Positions 1 to 9,393 of a stretch of 64,000 bases of DNA are shown here, piece after piece (position 1 is the stretch's first letter; each line of letters starts with the position of its first letter). The position numbers were made by a program, and so were the translations under genes. The notes beneath the pieces are model-generated. The model made no database searches and was not told where the DNA came from. It was given only the letters and a program-made list of their open reading frames with translations. Source of the DNA: Bog-532 sp963742865 (GTDB taxonomy: Bacteria; Actinomycetota; Actinomycetes; Streptosporangiales; Streptosporangiaceae); NCBI GenBank assembly GCA_963742865.1, contig CAVUNW010000047.1, positions 1 through 64,000 on the forward strand. Reading direction: 5' to 3'.

Positions 1-2336
1 GTCGTGCCGGCCTGGAAGCGCTGGTCGCCGATCCTGCTTCGTCCCGAAGGCCTTTATGGCACCCGCCCTGCCGAAGGCGGCAACAAAGCCGCCAAGCTCA
101 AAGCCATCCGTGAGGCGCTGCGCATCGCAAAGCGGGTCTGGCTCGCCACCGATTGCGATCGCGAGGGGCAGCTCATCGGTCAGGAAATTCTCGAGCATTG
201 CAATTACCGCGGCCAGGTCATGCGGGTGCTATTTACCGCGCAGGATTCTCAGACGATCCGCGACGCATTCGGGCGGGCGAAGCCAAACGCCGAATACGCT
301 CCGCTTTACGCCGCCGCCGTCGCGCGCCGACAAGCCGACCAGATCTACAACCTGTCGCTGACGCGAACAGCGACCGTCATTCTCGGTCGAGGTGCGCGGG
401 GCGTTATAGGAATTGGCCGGGTCAAGACGCCAACTTTGGCGATAGTGTGCAAGCGCGAGCTCGAAATCCGGAATTTCGTGCCGCAGGCGTATTTTGAAGT
501 CGTCGCCACCGCGACCGTAGCCAGCGGTCAGTTCCAGATGCGGCACGCGCCGCAGGAGCGAATTGTCCGGCGGGAGGTCGCCCAGCAGGTCGTCGAAGCG
601 GCCCAGGATTTCGAGGGCGCGCTTGGCGTGCGCGTTGAAGAGAAGCGGCAAGGGCCGCCAAAGCTCCACGATCTGCCTTCGCTTCAGAAATTGTGCGGCT
701 CGCGCTTCGGCTGGCCGGCCGGCAAGACGCTGGAAGTCGCCCAGGAACTCTACGACGGCCAGGGCAAGAAGATCATCACCTATCCCCGCGCGGAGATGCG
801 TTATCTCCCAGAGAGCTTGATACCGGATGTTCCTAAGATCGTGGCCGGCTTGCAGGCGGGCAAGTCGTTCAGCGCGATCCCCGTGCCCGATCCCCCGATT
901 GTCAGAAAGGGCGCAAGCGGCAGTTTCCACGACAAGGGACTGGAGGGCGCCAGTCATCACGCGGTCATTCCCAACGTCAACACGGTCGACAACCTGCGGG
1001 AGGTCTGGCCGCGTCTTTCGGTCGACGAAAAGAAACTGTTCGACGTGATCGCGCGGGCTTATCTGGCCGCCGTCATGCCCGACTTCCGTTACCGTCAGAC
1101 GACCGCAACGCTCGACGTCCGGGGATTCCCTTTTCGCGCCGCCGGTCGCCAGCCCATTGATCTTGGCTGGCGCGCAGCGTTCCCGGAGTGGCAACCCGCC
1201 GATGAAAAAGGCGATGAAGCACAATTGCTGCCAGCACTGCGCAACGGCGAGACCACGAAGCTGGAAGACCCTACCATTGAGGACAAAGAGACGCGGCCTC
1301 CGCCGCGATACAGTGAGGGCACGCTGATCGAGGCGATGCAGAACGCCTGGCGTTTCGTCGACGACGAGGTGCTGCGGGAGCGACTGAAGGAAGCCAAAGG
1401 CATCGGCACTCCGGCCACCCGCGCCGAGATTATTGGCGGAACTCAAGAAACAGGCCTTCCTCATTGCCCAGGGAAAGAACATTGTGCCGACCGAGACTGG
1501 GCTGTCGCTATTCGGGGTTCTTAATCGGGCGGATCCTTCGCTGGTCGACCCCGGGTTAACCGCGCAACTCGAATGCCTGCTCGACGAGGTCGTGATCGGC
1601 AAGCAGCAGATGATCGGCGCGATTGATGCGGTGTGCGACGTCGCTCAACGAATTATCGGCAAGCTCCAGATAGGCTCCGCAACCGGAGGATCGCCGTTGC
1701 TCGGCGCGGCAATCGCAGGCGACGCGGGATCCCGCCCACCAACGCCAGCGATGAAACGCTTCGCTGACAGCATCGCCCGGGAGAAAGGCGTTAAGCCTCC
1801 GCCAGGCTATGCGACATCGGGATCGATCTGCCGCGCGTTCCTCAATCAGCACGCGCCCAAGAAAGCCGACACTGAAATACCTGGAGCGTCTGGCTCCAAG
1901 CCCGCAAGTCCTGCGCAGACATTATTTGCCGAGAAGCTTGCACAAGAGAAAGGCACCGTTATTCCCGACGAAGCGAGGGCCAGTTCGGCTGCCATGTCGA
2001 GGTGGATCGAACTCCAATCAGGTCAAGAAGAGTAGCAAGAGCCGTCGCAAGCGTGTCAACACGCCGACGAGATCAATCGCTCCCAAATCCGCAGTTCCAA
2101 AAAAGAGATCTCGGAAGCGCGCGGCAAATGTCGTCGCCACAGTTACTTCATCAACGCCGGCTCGGGGGAATTCGGGAACCGATACCCCACTGCGGATTCC
2201 CTATGGCAACAAGGATGCCGCCCTGCGACTTGGCGCCCGCTATCGAGCAGGCGGGTGGTATGCCCCCGCCGGCGTCGATCTTGCCGCGTTCGGCGAACGT
2301 GGGTGGCTGCTTAGCCAAGCGCCGCCGTCGAGTTGA
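1..2336 (+). pseudogene. Type IA DNA topoisomerase (TopB/plasmid type), 5'-cut and frameshifted, with DUF5710-like tail
   Basis: The first frame opens at the window edge and carries the TOPRIM acidic motif ATDCDREGQLIG, the catalytic-tyrosine motif ITYPRAE near residue 260, and the conserved KGIGTPATRAEII near its end. Reading then shifts by one base near 1430 into a frame that continues naturally (AELKKQAFLIAQGKNI) and holds two copies of a C-terminal repeat, FADSIAREKG and FAEKLAQEKG. A second shift near 2010-2030 leads to a lysine/arginine-rich stretch and a DUF5710-like segment (PYGNKDAALRLGARYRAGGW), ending at 2336. The family relaxes or decatenates DNA by single-strand passage and is common on alphaproteobacterial plasmids and ICEs. 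The true start lies before the window. The two shifts may be sequencing errors or real decay; family assignment is firm, functionality is not. Confidence 0.8.
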
Positions 2337-2618
2337 GCAGGCGTCATCTTGGCGGTGCGTGCGTCGCGAACGGCCGGCTTCTGCTTCCTTGAGCGCAAAG
2401 CCCAGCCCGACCCGCGGGTTTGCGCCGTCCGCGCGGCCACTTGAAGCGACTGGGAGCTCCACCAATCTCCGCCGGCCATCGACGGGCCAGAATATCCGCA
2501 TTGACGGTTGCTCTGAGCATCTAGCTACCTATCTAAATGCACGATTGGTCGGATCGTCCGCGTTCCACTGCCTCGAGTGCGTCCGGACGTCGCAACCGTC
2601 GTCCATCGAGCGCTGGTA

Positions 2619-2828
2619 TTATCGCGCCTTGAAGGAGCGCAGCGACCCGGTCGGCGGCGCCCGAGGCGGGTCGGGAACGAAGGCTTCGAGGCCGATTACC
2701 TCGAGGGTGGTGACGAGACGACCTAATGCTTCGGTGATGGGATCGATATCCTCACGCATCGAAGGGAACAAATAGCCCTGGATGTAACTCCAGCGCCACT
2801 TCATTGCGTCGAGAGGGTCATCGGTCAT
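2619..2828 (-). CDS. Small hypothetical protein
   Basis: A 69-codon minus-strand frame beginning MTDDPLDAMKWRWSYIQGY; the ATG at 2828 is preferred over the longer frame reaching 2891 because the extra N-terminus has no protein-like character. The composition (aromatic and acidic residues, PSMREDIDPITEALGRL) looks like a real small soluble protein. I do not recognise the family. It stands alone between the topoisomerase remnant and an AT-richer spacer. Confidence 0.35.
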   Translation of the reverse strand: MTDDPLDAMKWRWSYIQGYLFPSMREDIDPITEALGRLVTTLEVIGLEAFVPDPPRAPPTGSLRSFKAR

Positions 2829-2891
2829 GACTACAGCCAAGGGATAAGGCGAATCACCTTGGACAATAGCAGCGCTACACCGAACGTGCAA

Positions 2892-3282
2892 TCTACAACT
2901 ATTTCGCTATAGCACTTAAATATGGCAACAATCTATACAAATACCATCGCCACACTCAACTCAATTCTTAAATCGTTTTGCAACAGGCTCCAATCATTGC
3001 CTAAAATTTTCTCTGGGGGCTTAAGCATCTCTCCGAAGTGCGAGCAAGCCTGCTCTACGCTGAGCAGTCGGATCAGTCATTCCCCAGAGCTCGGACAAAC
3101 CAGCAGTAAACTGCCCGGCCGCGGAACTAAGCCCTCGCGAGGCGGTTGATGTGGCAGCGGATGGTCCGCGTCATCTCATTAGAAAGAAACTACGCTCGAT
3201 GCGCCGGCGGCGCACCGCCAGCATCCCCGTTTCATGCCCAGCGGGTCGGCAACGCCGGTGGCGAACTAAAAGGAAGAATTCC
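2892..3282. other. Spacer with no recognised gene
   Basis: About 390 bases, noticeably AT-richer around 2890-3010 than the surroundings. No ORF here resembles a known protein. It holds the upstream region of the KGG-type gene at 3283. Confidence 0.4.
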
Positions 3283-3543
3283 ATGCCTAGTTCTCAGGGC
3301 GGAAGCCACGAGCAGCACGTCAAAGCCGGCGAGCAGAGCCACAAAAACACAGACCAGTCAAAGCCGAGCGACGAGAAAGAAACTTCGCGCGGCGGGACGC
3401 GCGAGCAGCATGCGAAAGCCGGCGAGCAGAGCCACAAAAACACGGGCGGCGAATCCAGGTCTAGCGACCAGAAGGAAACGTCGCGCGGTGGCACCCACGA
3501 GCAGCATGTGAAAGCCGGCGAGCAAAGCCACAAGAATAGCTAA
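3283..3543 (+). CDS. KGG-repeat (YciG/Con-10-like) stress protein
   Basis: An 86-residue hydrophilic protein made of three near-identical repeats. Each has a GG(S/T)(H/R)EQH(V/A)KAGEQSHKN core, at about residues 6-22, 34-50 and 62-78, separated by DEKETSRGG-type linkers. This is the architecture of KGG-motif stress-induced proteins, which are small, disordered and often induced in stationary phase. The ATG at 3283 follows an AAAGGAAG-type ribosome site at a normal distance, so the longer upstream frame is rejected. A strong terminator follows 17 bases after the stop, so it is monocistronic. Function is inferred only from repeat similarity. Confidence 0.65.
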   Translation: MPSSQGGSHEQHVKAGEQSHKNTDQSKPSDEKETSRGGTREQHAKAGEQSHKNTGGESRSSDQKETSRGGTHEQHVKAGEQSHKNS

Positions 3544-3560
3544 AAGGATTGTTTGGCCTT

Positions 3561-3592
3561 GGGACGGTGCCGCAAGCGCCGTTCCATTTTTT
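3561..3592 (+). terminator. Rho-independent terminator after the KGG gene
   Basis: A ten-base-pair stem GGGACGGTGC / GCGCCGTTCC (two G-U pairs) with a CGCAA loop, followed directly by ATTTTTT. Seen directly in the sequence. Confidence 0.85.
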
Positions 3593-3722
3593 GCAGTCTC
3601 GACTATCCCCAACCGACCGGCCCCGAAACCCGGCAGAGCGTGGTCGGCCTCGAGCGTCCGGATCGGAGGCTGCACTGCAGTCTCGAAGCTGAAAGACGCC
3701 GGCCAGACAATCGCCTATGCCC

Positions 3723-3899
3723 TTTGAAGCGCGACCGGTTGATGATCAGGTCGTAGTTCTGGGACGGGTCCTTGAGGAAATGGTCTTTGATGAACTTGAG
3801 CCGTTCGCGGTCCTTGGTGTCGACAAAGCGGCTTCCGCGTTGCTGGTCTTTTAGTCCGAAGTTTTCATTGCGCTGGTCAGCAACCCATTGGTCGGACTC
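3723..3899 (-). pseudogene. Remnant resembling cytidylate kinase-like protein (C-terminal part)
   Basis: About 59 codons read ESDQWVADQRNE...DTKDRERLKFIKDHF...NYDLIINRSRF. The RxxFIKDHF...DP..NYDLIIN pattern is that of the lid and C-terminal part of cytidylate-kinase-like (Cytidylate_kin2) proteins. Both ends run into unrelated low-quality sequence, and there is no P-loop, so this is a fragment. The identification is from memory of the family and is moderate. Confidence 0.4.
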
Positions 3900-4470
3900 T
3901 GTAACGTCCGGCCTAGCCGATCGACGCAGCGAACGACTTCTCTGGCGAGGAGGCGTCGACACTGGAGACGCCGAGCCCTCACCGGTCTCGCGCTCGCTTT
4001 GCTCGCTAAGGGCGGCGATTTTTGCGTCCTGCCCTGGCCACGAGCATGCCGTCGCGGTCCTGTCGACTGTTAATTGCGATGACGTGTGCCCGTCATGCGC
4101 GTCCGCTGGCACTTTGATGCTGCCTACGCCGGATTTTGTCCTTCATGAAGGGGCGGAGGGCGCGTCCTCTATAGAAGTCCCAGCCTGTTCGTTGCCGGAT
4201 CGCATAACTCTCGACCCGTCTCGGGTCCCCCTACCTCGTCCTTCGCCGGAGCGGGCGGCTTTGCCGGGGCGATGATGGCCGGCGCGGACGCGGCGCGAAT
4301 CGCGATGAAGGAGCGGACGCCCTGAGCGGGGTTCAGCGCGGCTCGCCAAAGCGTGTGACGGTTTCAACCACCACCCCTACGTCACATTCACCGAAATCAC
4401 TGTCCGCGTGGAGGAGCCGGGCGTGAAATTATCCCTTTCGGGGATTGTGCCGCTCGCGTTATTGCCTCTC
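3900..4470. other. Degraded region, no intact gene
   Basis: No intact gene. A short + frame around 4245-4325 ends GGFAGAMMAGADAARIAMKERTP, which looks like the last residues of a flavoprotein/dehydrogenase and is probably another gene end left by rearrangement. Confidence 0.3.
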
Positions 4471-4641
4471 CTAACCGAAGAAGTTCAACCCGAAACCCGT
4501 CTTCTTGCTCTTGATCGGATAGCGGCGAATTCCCAGCATTGATGCCTCAATCTGTGGTCCGCCATATTGCACAGCGAAGTCAAAACCCGTCAGACGACCC
4601 TGAAGGTCAAAATGGCGGTTTCCAATAAAAATTGTCGACAT
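4471..4641 (-). CDS. Small hypothetical protein
   Basis: A 56-codon frame beginning MSTIFIGNRHFDLQGRLTGF and ending KKTGFGLNFFG. Base composition is lower in GC than the neighbours. It has the look of a short beta-rich protein or a gene end, but I do not recognise it. It lies back to back with a short-chain dehydrogenase fragment. Confidence 0.25.
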   Translation of the reverse strand: MSTIFIGNRHFDLQGRLTGFDFAVQYGGPQIEASMLGIRRYPIKSKKTGFGLNFFG

Positions 4642-4680
4642 TTGGTTTCGTCTTTCGTTTTTCCCCAACACTCACGCGCC

Positions 4681-4815
4681 AACAACGTCAGAGGCAGCTG
4701 GGAGGTCTATCGCGCGAGCAAGGCCGCGCTCAACATGATGATGCGCAGCTTCACGGCGCGCTATGCCGGCGATCCTCGGGGTTCGTGATCTTCGCGCCGG
4801 GGTGGATGCTGGCTC
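4681..4815 (+). pseudogene. Short-chain dehydrogenase/reductase fragment
   Basis: The frame contains GSWEVYRASKAALNMMMRSF, the YxxxK catalytic segment and following helix of classical SDR enzymes, then ARYAGDP; a one-base shift leads to FAPGWM, the next conserved block. The N-terminal Rossmann fold (GxxxGxG) and the C-terminus are missing. It is an internal gene fragment about 40 codons long. Confidence 0.6.
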
Positions 4816-5051
4816 AGAGGGTGGTTGCAAACCGGTAGTTGATGCAGAGGTCTGAATTGCCACCGCGACTTTTGCGGGGTTCTGGGCGAGCTTGGCCAGG
4901 ATGTGGGTGAGGTCCTCCTTGATGGGCGCGGCCTTGGGAGCGGCCTCCCATGCGTCGGGCTTCAGGACGCCCTCCCAACCATCCGCGCGGTGCCCGGGCG
5001 CAAGCCACATCGTTCGCGATCGCCGAACTGATTGAAAGCATATCGGGCAGG

Positions 5052-5285
5052 TCAAGCCAAGGGATTTCGGAAACAGGGATCGACACGCATGGCGCGCATG
5101 CGCGAGTCCGCACGCCGCTGGTCCGAGTCTCTCACGCGCAGCTGCACATCCCTATGACGGCGAAGCTGTATCGCTAGAACCTCCAGATGGCCCCACACCT
5201 CTGCGTTGCTCGGCAAATCGCGTTTATCGGCGACGAGGCTGCTTCCGTCTGGCCGCAGGACTTCGAACGAGAAAAAAGCGGCACT
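5052..5285 (-). pseudogene. DUF6894-like small protein, 5' end replaced
   Basis: The frame from about 5285 reads FSFEVLRPDGSSLVADKRDL...HLEVLAIQLRR...LRVRDSDQ. It shows the F-V-DG / hydrophobic helix / RVRD pattern of DUF6894-type small proteins, and is clearly related to the gene at 5693-5914 (FEVLKDGAVVDKRSVVLPH...RIRVKDEDG). Its beginning is fused to a truncated cyclase. Function of the family is unknown. Confidence 0.4.
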
Positions 5286-5299
5286 AATTCGCTCGCCCC

Positions 5300-5509
5300 G
5301 CGATCGCAAAGCGATTGCGAGAGACCTGTGTAGCCGCGCAGGTCGGCGAACAGAATGGTGGCGTCGATGTTGACCTTGCGGGCGCGCATCACTTTCGTGA
5401 AGCTCAGCTCGCAGATCGTGCAGAGATTGGGGTTCATCCGGCTCGGACGGACCCCGAACGCACGGAACGGAATCGAAAGCGGGCCGCGCAACGGTATCGG
5501 CACGCGCAT
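5300..5509 (-). pseudogene. Class III adenylate cyclase fragment
   Basis: The frame contains RMNPNLCTICELSF...IDATILFADLRGYTGLSQSL. The FADLRGYT segment is the first metal-binding aspartate motif of class III nucleotide cyclases, and the preceding cysteine-containing linker is typical of alphaproteobacterial cyclases. The catalytic domain is cut after about 20 residues, where the sequence passes into a DUF6894-like gene. It cannot be active. Confidence 0.6.
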
Positions 5510-5692
5510 TTGCTATCGCCACCGCCTGAGGGCCATGGTTCGCCTTTCGCGCTGTCTTTGCGCCTCCAATGAGGCGGACGAGACTTAATCGAATGATCTT
5601 CGGTCGCGGCTTAATAGGGCTCTCAGCCTGCAATGCAACACGGCGATGCGGTTCGCTCCTCGTCCATCCGTCTGCCTCAATTCTAACCCAGG

Positions 5693-5914
5693 TCAGCGAC
5701 GCTGAGCGGTTGCGGATCGCCACACCGCGTCGACGCCGGTGAGGATAACGATCCCCCCATCTTCATCCTTGACCCGGATTCTATGGCCTGGCCCGCTGAA
5801 AATCTTCGCAAGCCGTGTGATCTCAGTCCAGGCATGGCGGATGTGCGGCAGGACGACGGACCGCTTGTCGACCACCGCGCCGTCCTTCAGCACCTCGAAA
5901 ACGTAAGGCGTCAT
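5693..5914 (-). CDS. DUF6894-like small protein
   Basis: A 73-codon gene beginning MTPYVFEVLKDGAVVDKRSV and containing ITRLAKIFSGPGHRIRVKDEDGGIVI. The pattern of a beta-hairpin, a helix and a terminal strand matches small DUF6894-like proteins common in Rhizobiales. The ATG at 5914 has AAGGGAA upstream and is chosen over the in-frame start at 5974. A paralogous fragment lies 400 bases away on the same strand, so this was probably a duplicated pair. No biochemical role is known to me. Confidence 0.5.
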   Translation of the reverse strand: MTPYVFEVLKDGAVVDKRSVVLPHIRHAWTEITRLAKIFSGPGHRIRVKDEDGGIVILTGVDAVWRSATAQRR

Positions 5915-6135
5915 TGTTCCCTTGCGTCGCTGCAGCATGAAAAAAGCACGGAAGCGGCGGGCAAGCCGTTTCACGTGCGATTCGGTCTACGCGTAGCTCG
6001 TAATGGTGGCAGTTTCGTGTACCGAGTACGGCTGACGCGGCTCAGACATGATCCATGGACTTTCAGAGACAGGAAATAGAGGTCGTGCGACCATCTCGTC
6101 GACACGAGAAGTGCTCAACCTACACCAGGCGCTGC

Positions 6136-6277
6136 GGCATTGTCAGAGTAAATTCTATACTGCCCGCTCGCCTACCAGGGCAGGCTGGAGCTCCACTGTT
6201 TTTGCTCACGAATTACCGCCGCGCTCGGCCGGGTTCGACGCCGAAAACCGCCTATACCTATTTGCCTTGACAATGCC
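6136..6277. repeat. 142-bp MITE-like element, copy 1
   Basis: The segment starts GGCATTGTCA and ends TGACAATGCC, so the ends are inverted repeats of ten bases, extended imperfectly inward (AGAG/AAGG, then TATA-rich). An inverted second copy of the same 142-bp length lies at 31999-32140 with roughly nine in ten bases alike by eye. It carries no transposase. It abuts a truncated HxlR gene. I see no clear target duplication. Confidence 0.7.
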
Positions 6278-6378
6278 CCTGAGACGAGCTCCCGCAAGAG
6301 GACGAGAGTCCACCGCGCCCCGAGGACCTCCGCCGCCATCGCCACAGGACAAAACTGATTGTAGCTGCCATCCGACAT
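6278..6378 (-). pseudogene. HxlR-family regulator, N-terminal fragment
   Basis: The frame from the ATG at 6378 reads MSDGSYNQFCPVAMAAEVLG then RWTLVLLRELVSG. It has the conserved CPV cysteine, the GxRWTLLLLREL helix, and nothing after it. HxlR proteins are winged-helix regulators, often of detoxification genes. The gene stops exactly at the end of the 142-bp element at 6277, and the sequence beyond the element does not continue the family, so the rest was lost. Confidence 0.65.
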
Positions 6379-6786
6379 CACCGGCTCCTTGTTGCATCGA
6401 CGTAAAGCAGCACCAGCTGAGCGGGCTAGTTCAGATTCGCTACCGGGTAGATACAGTTCGAGAACTAGCTGGCGAGCGAGCGCGTATGAAATGAGTGCGT
6501 CGATGCGGCGAACCTCAAAGCCGCTTGGCAGGCGCGGAAAGTACAATGGATCCGGCGCCAGATGGAGGCGAACATGACTGACCTTACCATTCGCACGCTC
6601 GACGCGACAAGGACGATACCCCCTTCGTCAACTACAACTTCGGCGGCGGCTCGTACGTGACCTCGTCCCGGTCATCACGCCGACTGATGAACGTCAAAGG
6701 CGACGCGAAAGTCAAAATCTCTTCCGATGAAGATTACGATCACGCCTTAATGTGACCCGACCGACGCGATGAACCGAGGGAATTCC

Positions 6787-7605
6787 ATGCCGATTTTCAT
6801 GGACCGTCACGACCTGCGCGGCCTCAAGGCGGACGACGTCGCAGAGGCGCACCGCAGAGACGTCGACATTCAGGACCGACACGGCGTAAAATACATGGCT
6901 TATTGGTTCGATGAGAGTAAAGGTGCCGCGTTCTGCCTCGTCCACGCACCAGACCCTGAAACCGCCGAGCGAGTCCATCGTGAGGCGCATGGTGAAATCC
7001 CAAACGCCATCATTCCGGTCGATCTCGCCACTGTCGAGGCATTCCTTGGCCGCATCAGCGATCCACGTGCGGCGCCAGGCGCGGTGGCCCCCGCTGTGGA
7101 CTTAGGGTTGCGAGCCGTCATGTTCACGGACATCGTCGGTTCGACCGAGCTAACGGCGCGTCTCGGTGACAGCGCGGCACTGGAACTCGTGCGGGTGCAT
7201 GACGCGCTGGTTCGGCGCGGGCTTGAAACGTACGGCGGGCGCGAGATCAAGCATACCGGCGACGGCATCATGGCCTCCTTCGACAACGTGGCGAACTCGG
7301 TGCGCGCCGCCGCCGACATTCAGCGGCGATTTGCTGCATACAACGCCGACGCGTCCGAGACCTTGAGCGTTCGGATCGGCATCGATGCGGGCGAACCTGT
7401 GACGGAGGGCAGCGACCTCTTCGGCTCGACGGTGCAACTTGCGTCGCGGCTATGCAGCGAAGCTGAGGCCAACGGCATCATGGTGTCCGGATTCGCGCGC
7501 GAGCTGTGCCAAGAGGATGCGGCGCGCTTCGTGGCGCTTGGCGAGCGGCGACTCAAGGGCTTTGCCGAGAAGGCTCAGGTATTACGGTTTGAGTGGCGGG
7601 ACTGA
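6787..7605 (+). CDS. DUF4242 / class III adenylate-guanylate cyclase fusion
   Basis: A 272-residue protein with two domains. Residues 1-90 (MPIFMDRHDL...VKYMAYWFDESKGAAFCLVHAPD) match the DUF4242 (SCO4226-like, metal-binding ferredoxin-fold) domain. Residues 105-265 are a class III cyclase domain with FTDIVGST and KHTGDGIMASF supplying the two metal aspartates, then IRIGIDAGEP and VQLASRL. The reaction is NTP to cyclic NMP plus pyrophosphate. The start at 6787 follows GAGGGAA by six bases; the upstream in-frame ATG at 6769 lacks a site. No transmembrane helix is visible, so it is cytosolic. It is one of the few intact genes in this decayed stretch. Confidence 0.85.
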   Translation: MPIFMDRHDLRGLKADDVAEAHRRDVDIQDRHGVKYMAYWFDESKGAAFCLVHAPDPETAERVHREAHGEIPNAIIPVDLATVEAFLGRISDPRAAPGAVAPAVDLGLRAVMFTDIVGSTELTARLGDSAALELVRVHDALVRRGLETYGGREIKHTGDGIMASFDNVANSVRAAADIQRRFAAYNADASETLSVRIGIDAGEPVTEGSDLFGSTVQLASRLCSEAEANGIMVSGFARELCQEDAARFVALGERRLKGFAEKAQVLRFEWRD

Positions 7606-8469
7606 GTCCAATTTCGGGCCTGGCGCTGCCGCGCCACAACCCGTTGGTGCATTTGTCGCAATCCACACGATCAAGGCACCTTTGGCCTCCGACGGCCAGA
7701 GTTGACGCTTAACGTCAGTGCAGAGCGCCGACTCGCGCTCGATGGAATGGGGATCGTTACCACAAGCAACGTGCGTAGCGACGCTTCATCGCGTGGTGAG
7801 CAACCGCCGCTTCCAACGCTCGCCCGGTTTGAGTTCATCGCCGAAGACGTAGCGAGCCAAGATGTTTCGTTTTCGACCTTGAGGTGATCGATCGTCAGCC
7901 CCCGAATGATGCGTGGCCGGAGAGTCCGTCCCTATCGCGGATCGTCGGTCGTTAAGCAAAGGCTTGGCCCGGTCGTCGTTGCAAGAGATCGCCAAATGGT
8001 CTCTTCGTCCTGCCTTTGCGAACTGTGCCAGGGTCGCCGGAGTCTCCGGCGACCCTGGCACGGGCATCGCGATCCTGGTCGAGGTGCCTGCCCCTTCATC
8101 TGATTGCACGCGGGACATTCGACGTGACTTGGTCGACAATCTCTGAGCCAACGGCGCATTCTCGTCAGACGAAAAGCTCGAGTTGCCCAGCGATTTGGAT
8201 GCTTGATTCGACGGTCGCTTTGGCGCCAGCGAAGGTGGCTCTGAGTTTGCAGCGGAAACGGGGGCGTCTTCGAGCAGACGATGCCGCGATTGATCGGGGA
8301 CGAGGCTCGGAAGAATTCGTCCCCGGCGAGACGATTCGGCATCAACAGAGGACGGATCCACCCGGGCTTGCGGCGTCGCGCGGGAATGCCTCGTATCCGC
8401 CCCGGCCACGTTGATCGACCTTACCATCGTTAAGGCGGTTGTTGGGCCTGCCCGGCTCGGGATCCTGGA
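7606..8469. other. Long stretch without a recognised gene
   Basis: No ORF on either strand over these 860 bases resembles a known protein. The only distinctive structure is the 37-bp palindrome at 8025-8061. Confidence 0.4.
8025..8061. repeat. 37-bp perfect palindrome
   Basis: Two 18-base arms, GTGCCAGGGTCGCCGGAG and its exact reverse complement, around a single T. No poly-T follows on either side, so it is not a standard terminator. Confidence 0.85.
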
Positions 8470-8694
8470 TCAGCTCGACCTTGGCGAACTACGCCATGTT
8501 CCTCCGCGAACTGTGCGACGCTCTCGGTCTGCAGCCCCCTGATCCGGCGGGCGACCCAGAGACGAACGACTACGTCTTCGAGCGCGTGGTCAAAGAGCCT
8601 GGTCGTGACGGAGCGGTCTCAAGTCGTCGGATCGATCTTTACAAGCGCGGCTCCTTTGTCTTGGAGGCCAAGCAGTCGCGCCAGCAGAATCCTC
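8470..8694 (+). pseudogene. Type II DNA methyltransferase/endonuclease N-terminal fragment
   Basis: The frame reads FLRELCDALGLQPPDPAGDP...NDYVFERVVK...RIDLYKRGSFVLEAKQSRQ. The RIDLYKRG.FVLEAKQS block is the PD-(D/E)xK-like N-terminal region of class I SAM-dependent DNA methyltransferases of type IIG kind. It ends at about residue 85, where it meets an aldehyde dehydrogenase fragment on the other strand. The methyltransferase motifs (NPPY, FxGxG) are absent. Confidence 0.6.
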
Positions 8695-9213
8695 GGGCAA
8701 ATATTTCGGCGAAATCGCGGCGAGGAGCTCGCCCAGCGCTTTTGAATTCTCCGACATCTTGACCATCGCCCGGCAGCCCGCGGCGAGCGCCCCGGTCAGC
8801 GGCCCGAAACTCAGGAAGATCGGATAGTTCCACGGCACGATGATCCCAACGACGCCGAGCGGCTGCGGGATCAGCCGATTGCGCGCGCCGGGATAGAGGA
8901 TCGCGTCGACGCTCCGCCGGCGCGGCCGCATCCAGCGCGCAAGGCGCCTTTGCGCGTCGCGGAGCCCGTCGAGCGAGGGGAAGATCTCGCCGAAGGTGGT
9001 CTCGAACGCGCTGCGACCGCCGTAGTCGGCGTCGATCGCGGCGACGATCGCCGCTTGGTTCTCCTTGATGAGGCGCGTGAGCGCCTTGAGGTCGGCGAGC
9101 CGCTCGGCGTGGGAGGGCTCGGGCGCCTTGAGGAAAGCCGCGCGCTGCGCGTCGAAGCGCGCCTTGAATTCGGCCGGGATGGCGAGGTCGGGAGGGAAGG
9201 CTGGGGCGTTCAT
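8694..9213 (-). pseudogene. Coniferyl-aldehyde-dehydrogenase-like protein, N-terminal fragment
   Basis: The frame begins MNAPAFPPDLAIPAEFKARF at 9213 and contains LGVVGIIVPWNYPIFLSFGP, the conserved N-terminal nucleotide-binding strand of aldehyde dehydrogenases, then SENSKALGELLAAI. The sequence departs from the family at about residue 173, before the catalytic Glu and Cys, where it joins the methyltransferase fragment. The family oxidises aldehydes to acids with NAD(P). The fragment is inactive. Confidence 0.75.
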
Positions 9214-9393
9214 GAGTTACCCTGGAAGTGTCGTTCCTTCGGAGAGCCAACTGGACGACTACCGGGGGCGGGCCTGCGCCCTCGGGCACCTCTTTCGGCC
9301 TAGCCTATCCGCTACCGCGTCGTTCGCGATAAGCGCGCGAGCCGCCGGGTTAGCATCATGACGAGCTGATCGGTGGCTCGCGAGCTCGCGTGT

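Noticed and set aside
229..1602. Long minus-strand ORF opposite the topoisomerase
   Set aside because: It is antisense to a frame with clear TOPRIM and catalytic-tyrosine motifs, and its own translation resembles no protein; such shadow frames are common in high-GC DNA.
3283..3543. Three regular repeats as a CRISPR-like array
   Set aside because: The repeats are in frame, 84 bases apart, and encode the KGG-type motif; there are no unique spacers of constant length.
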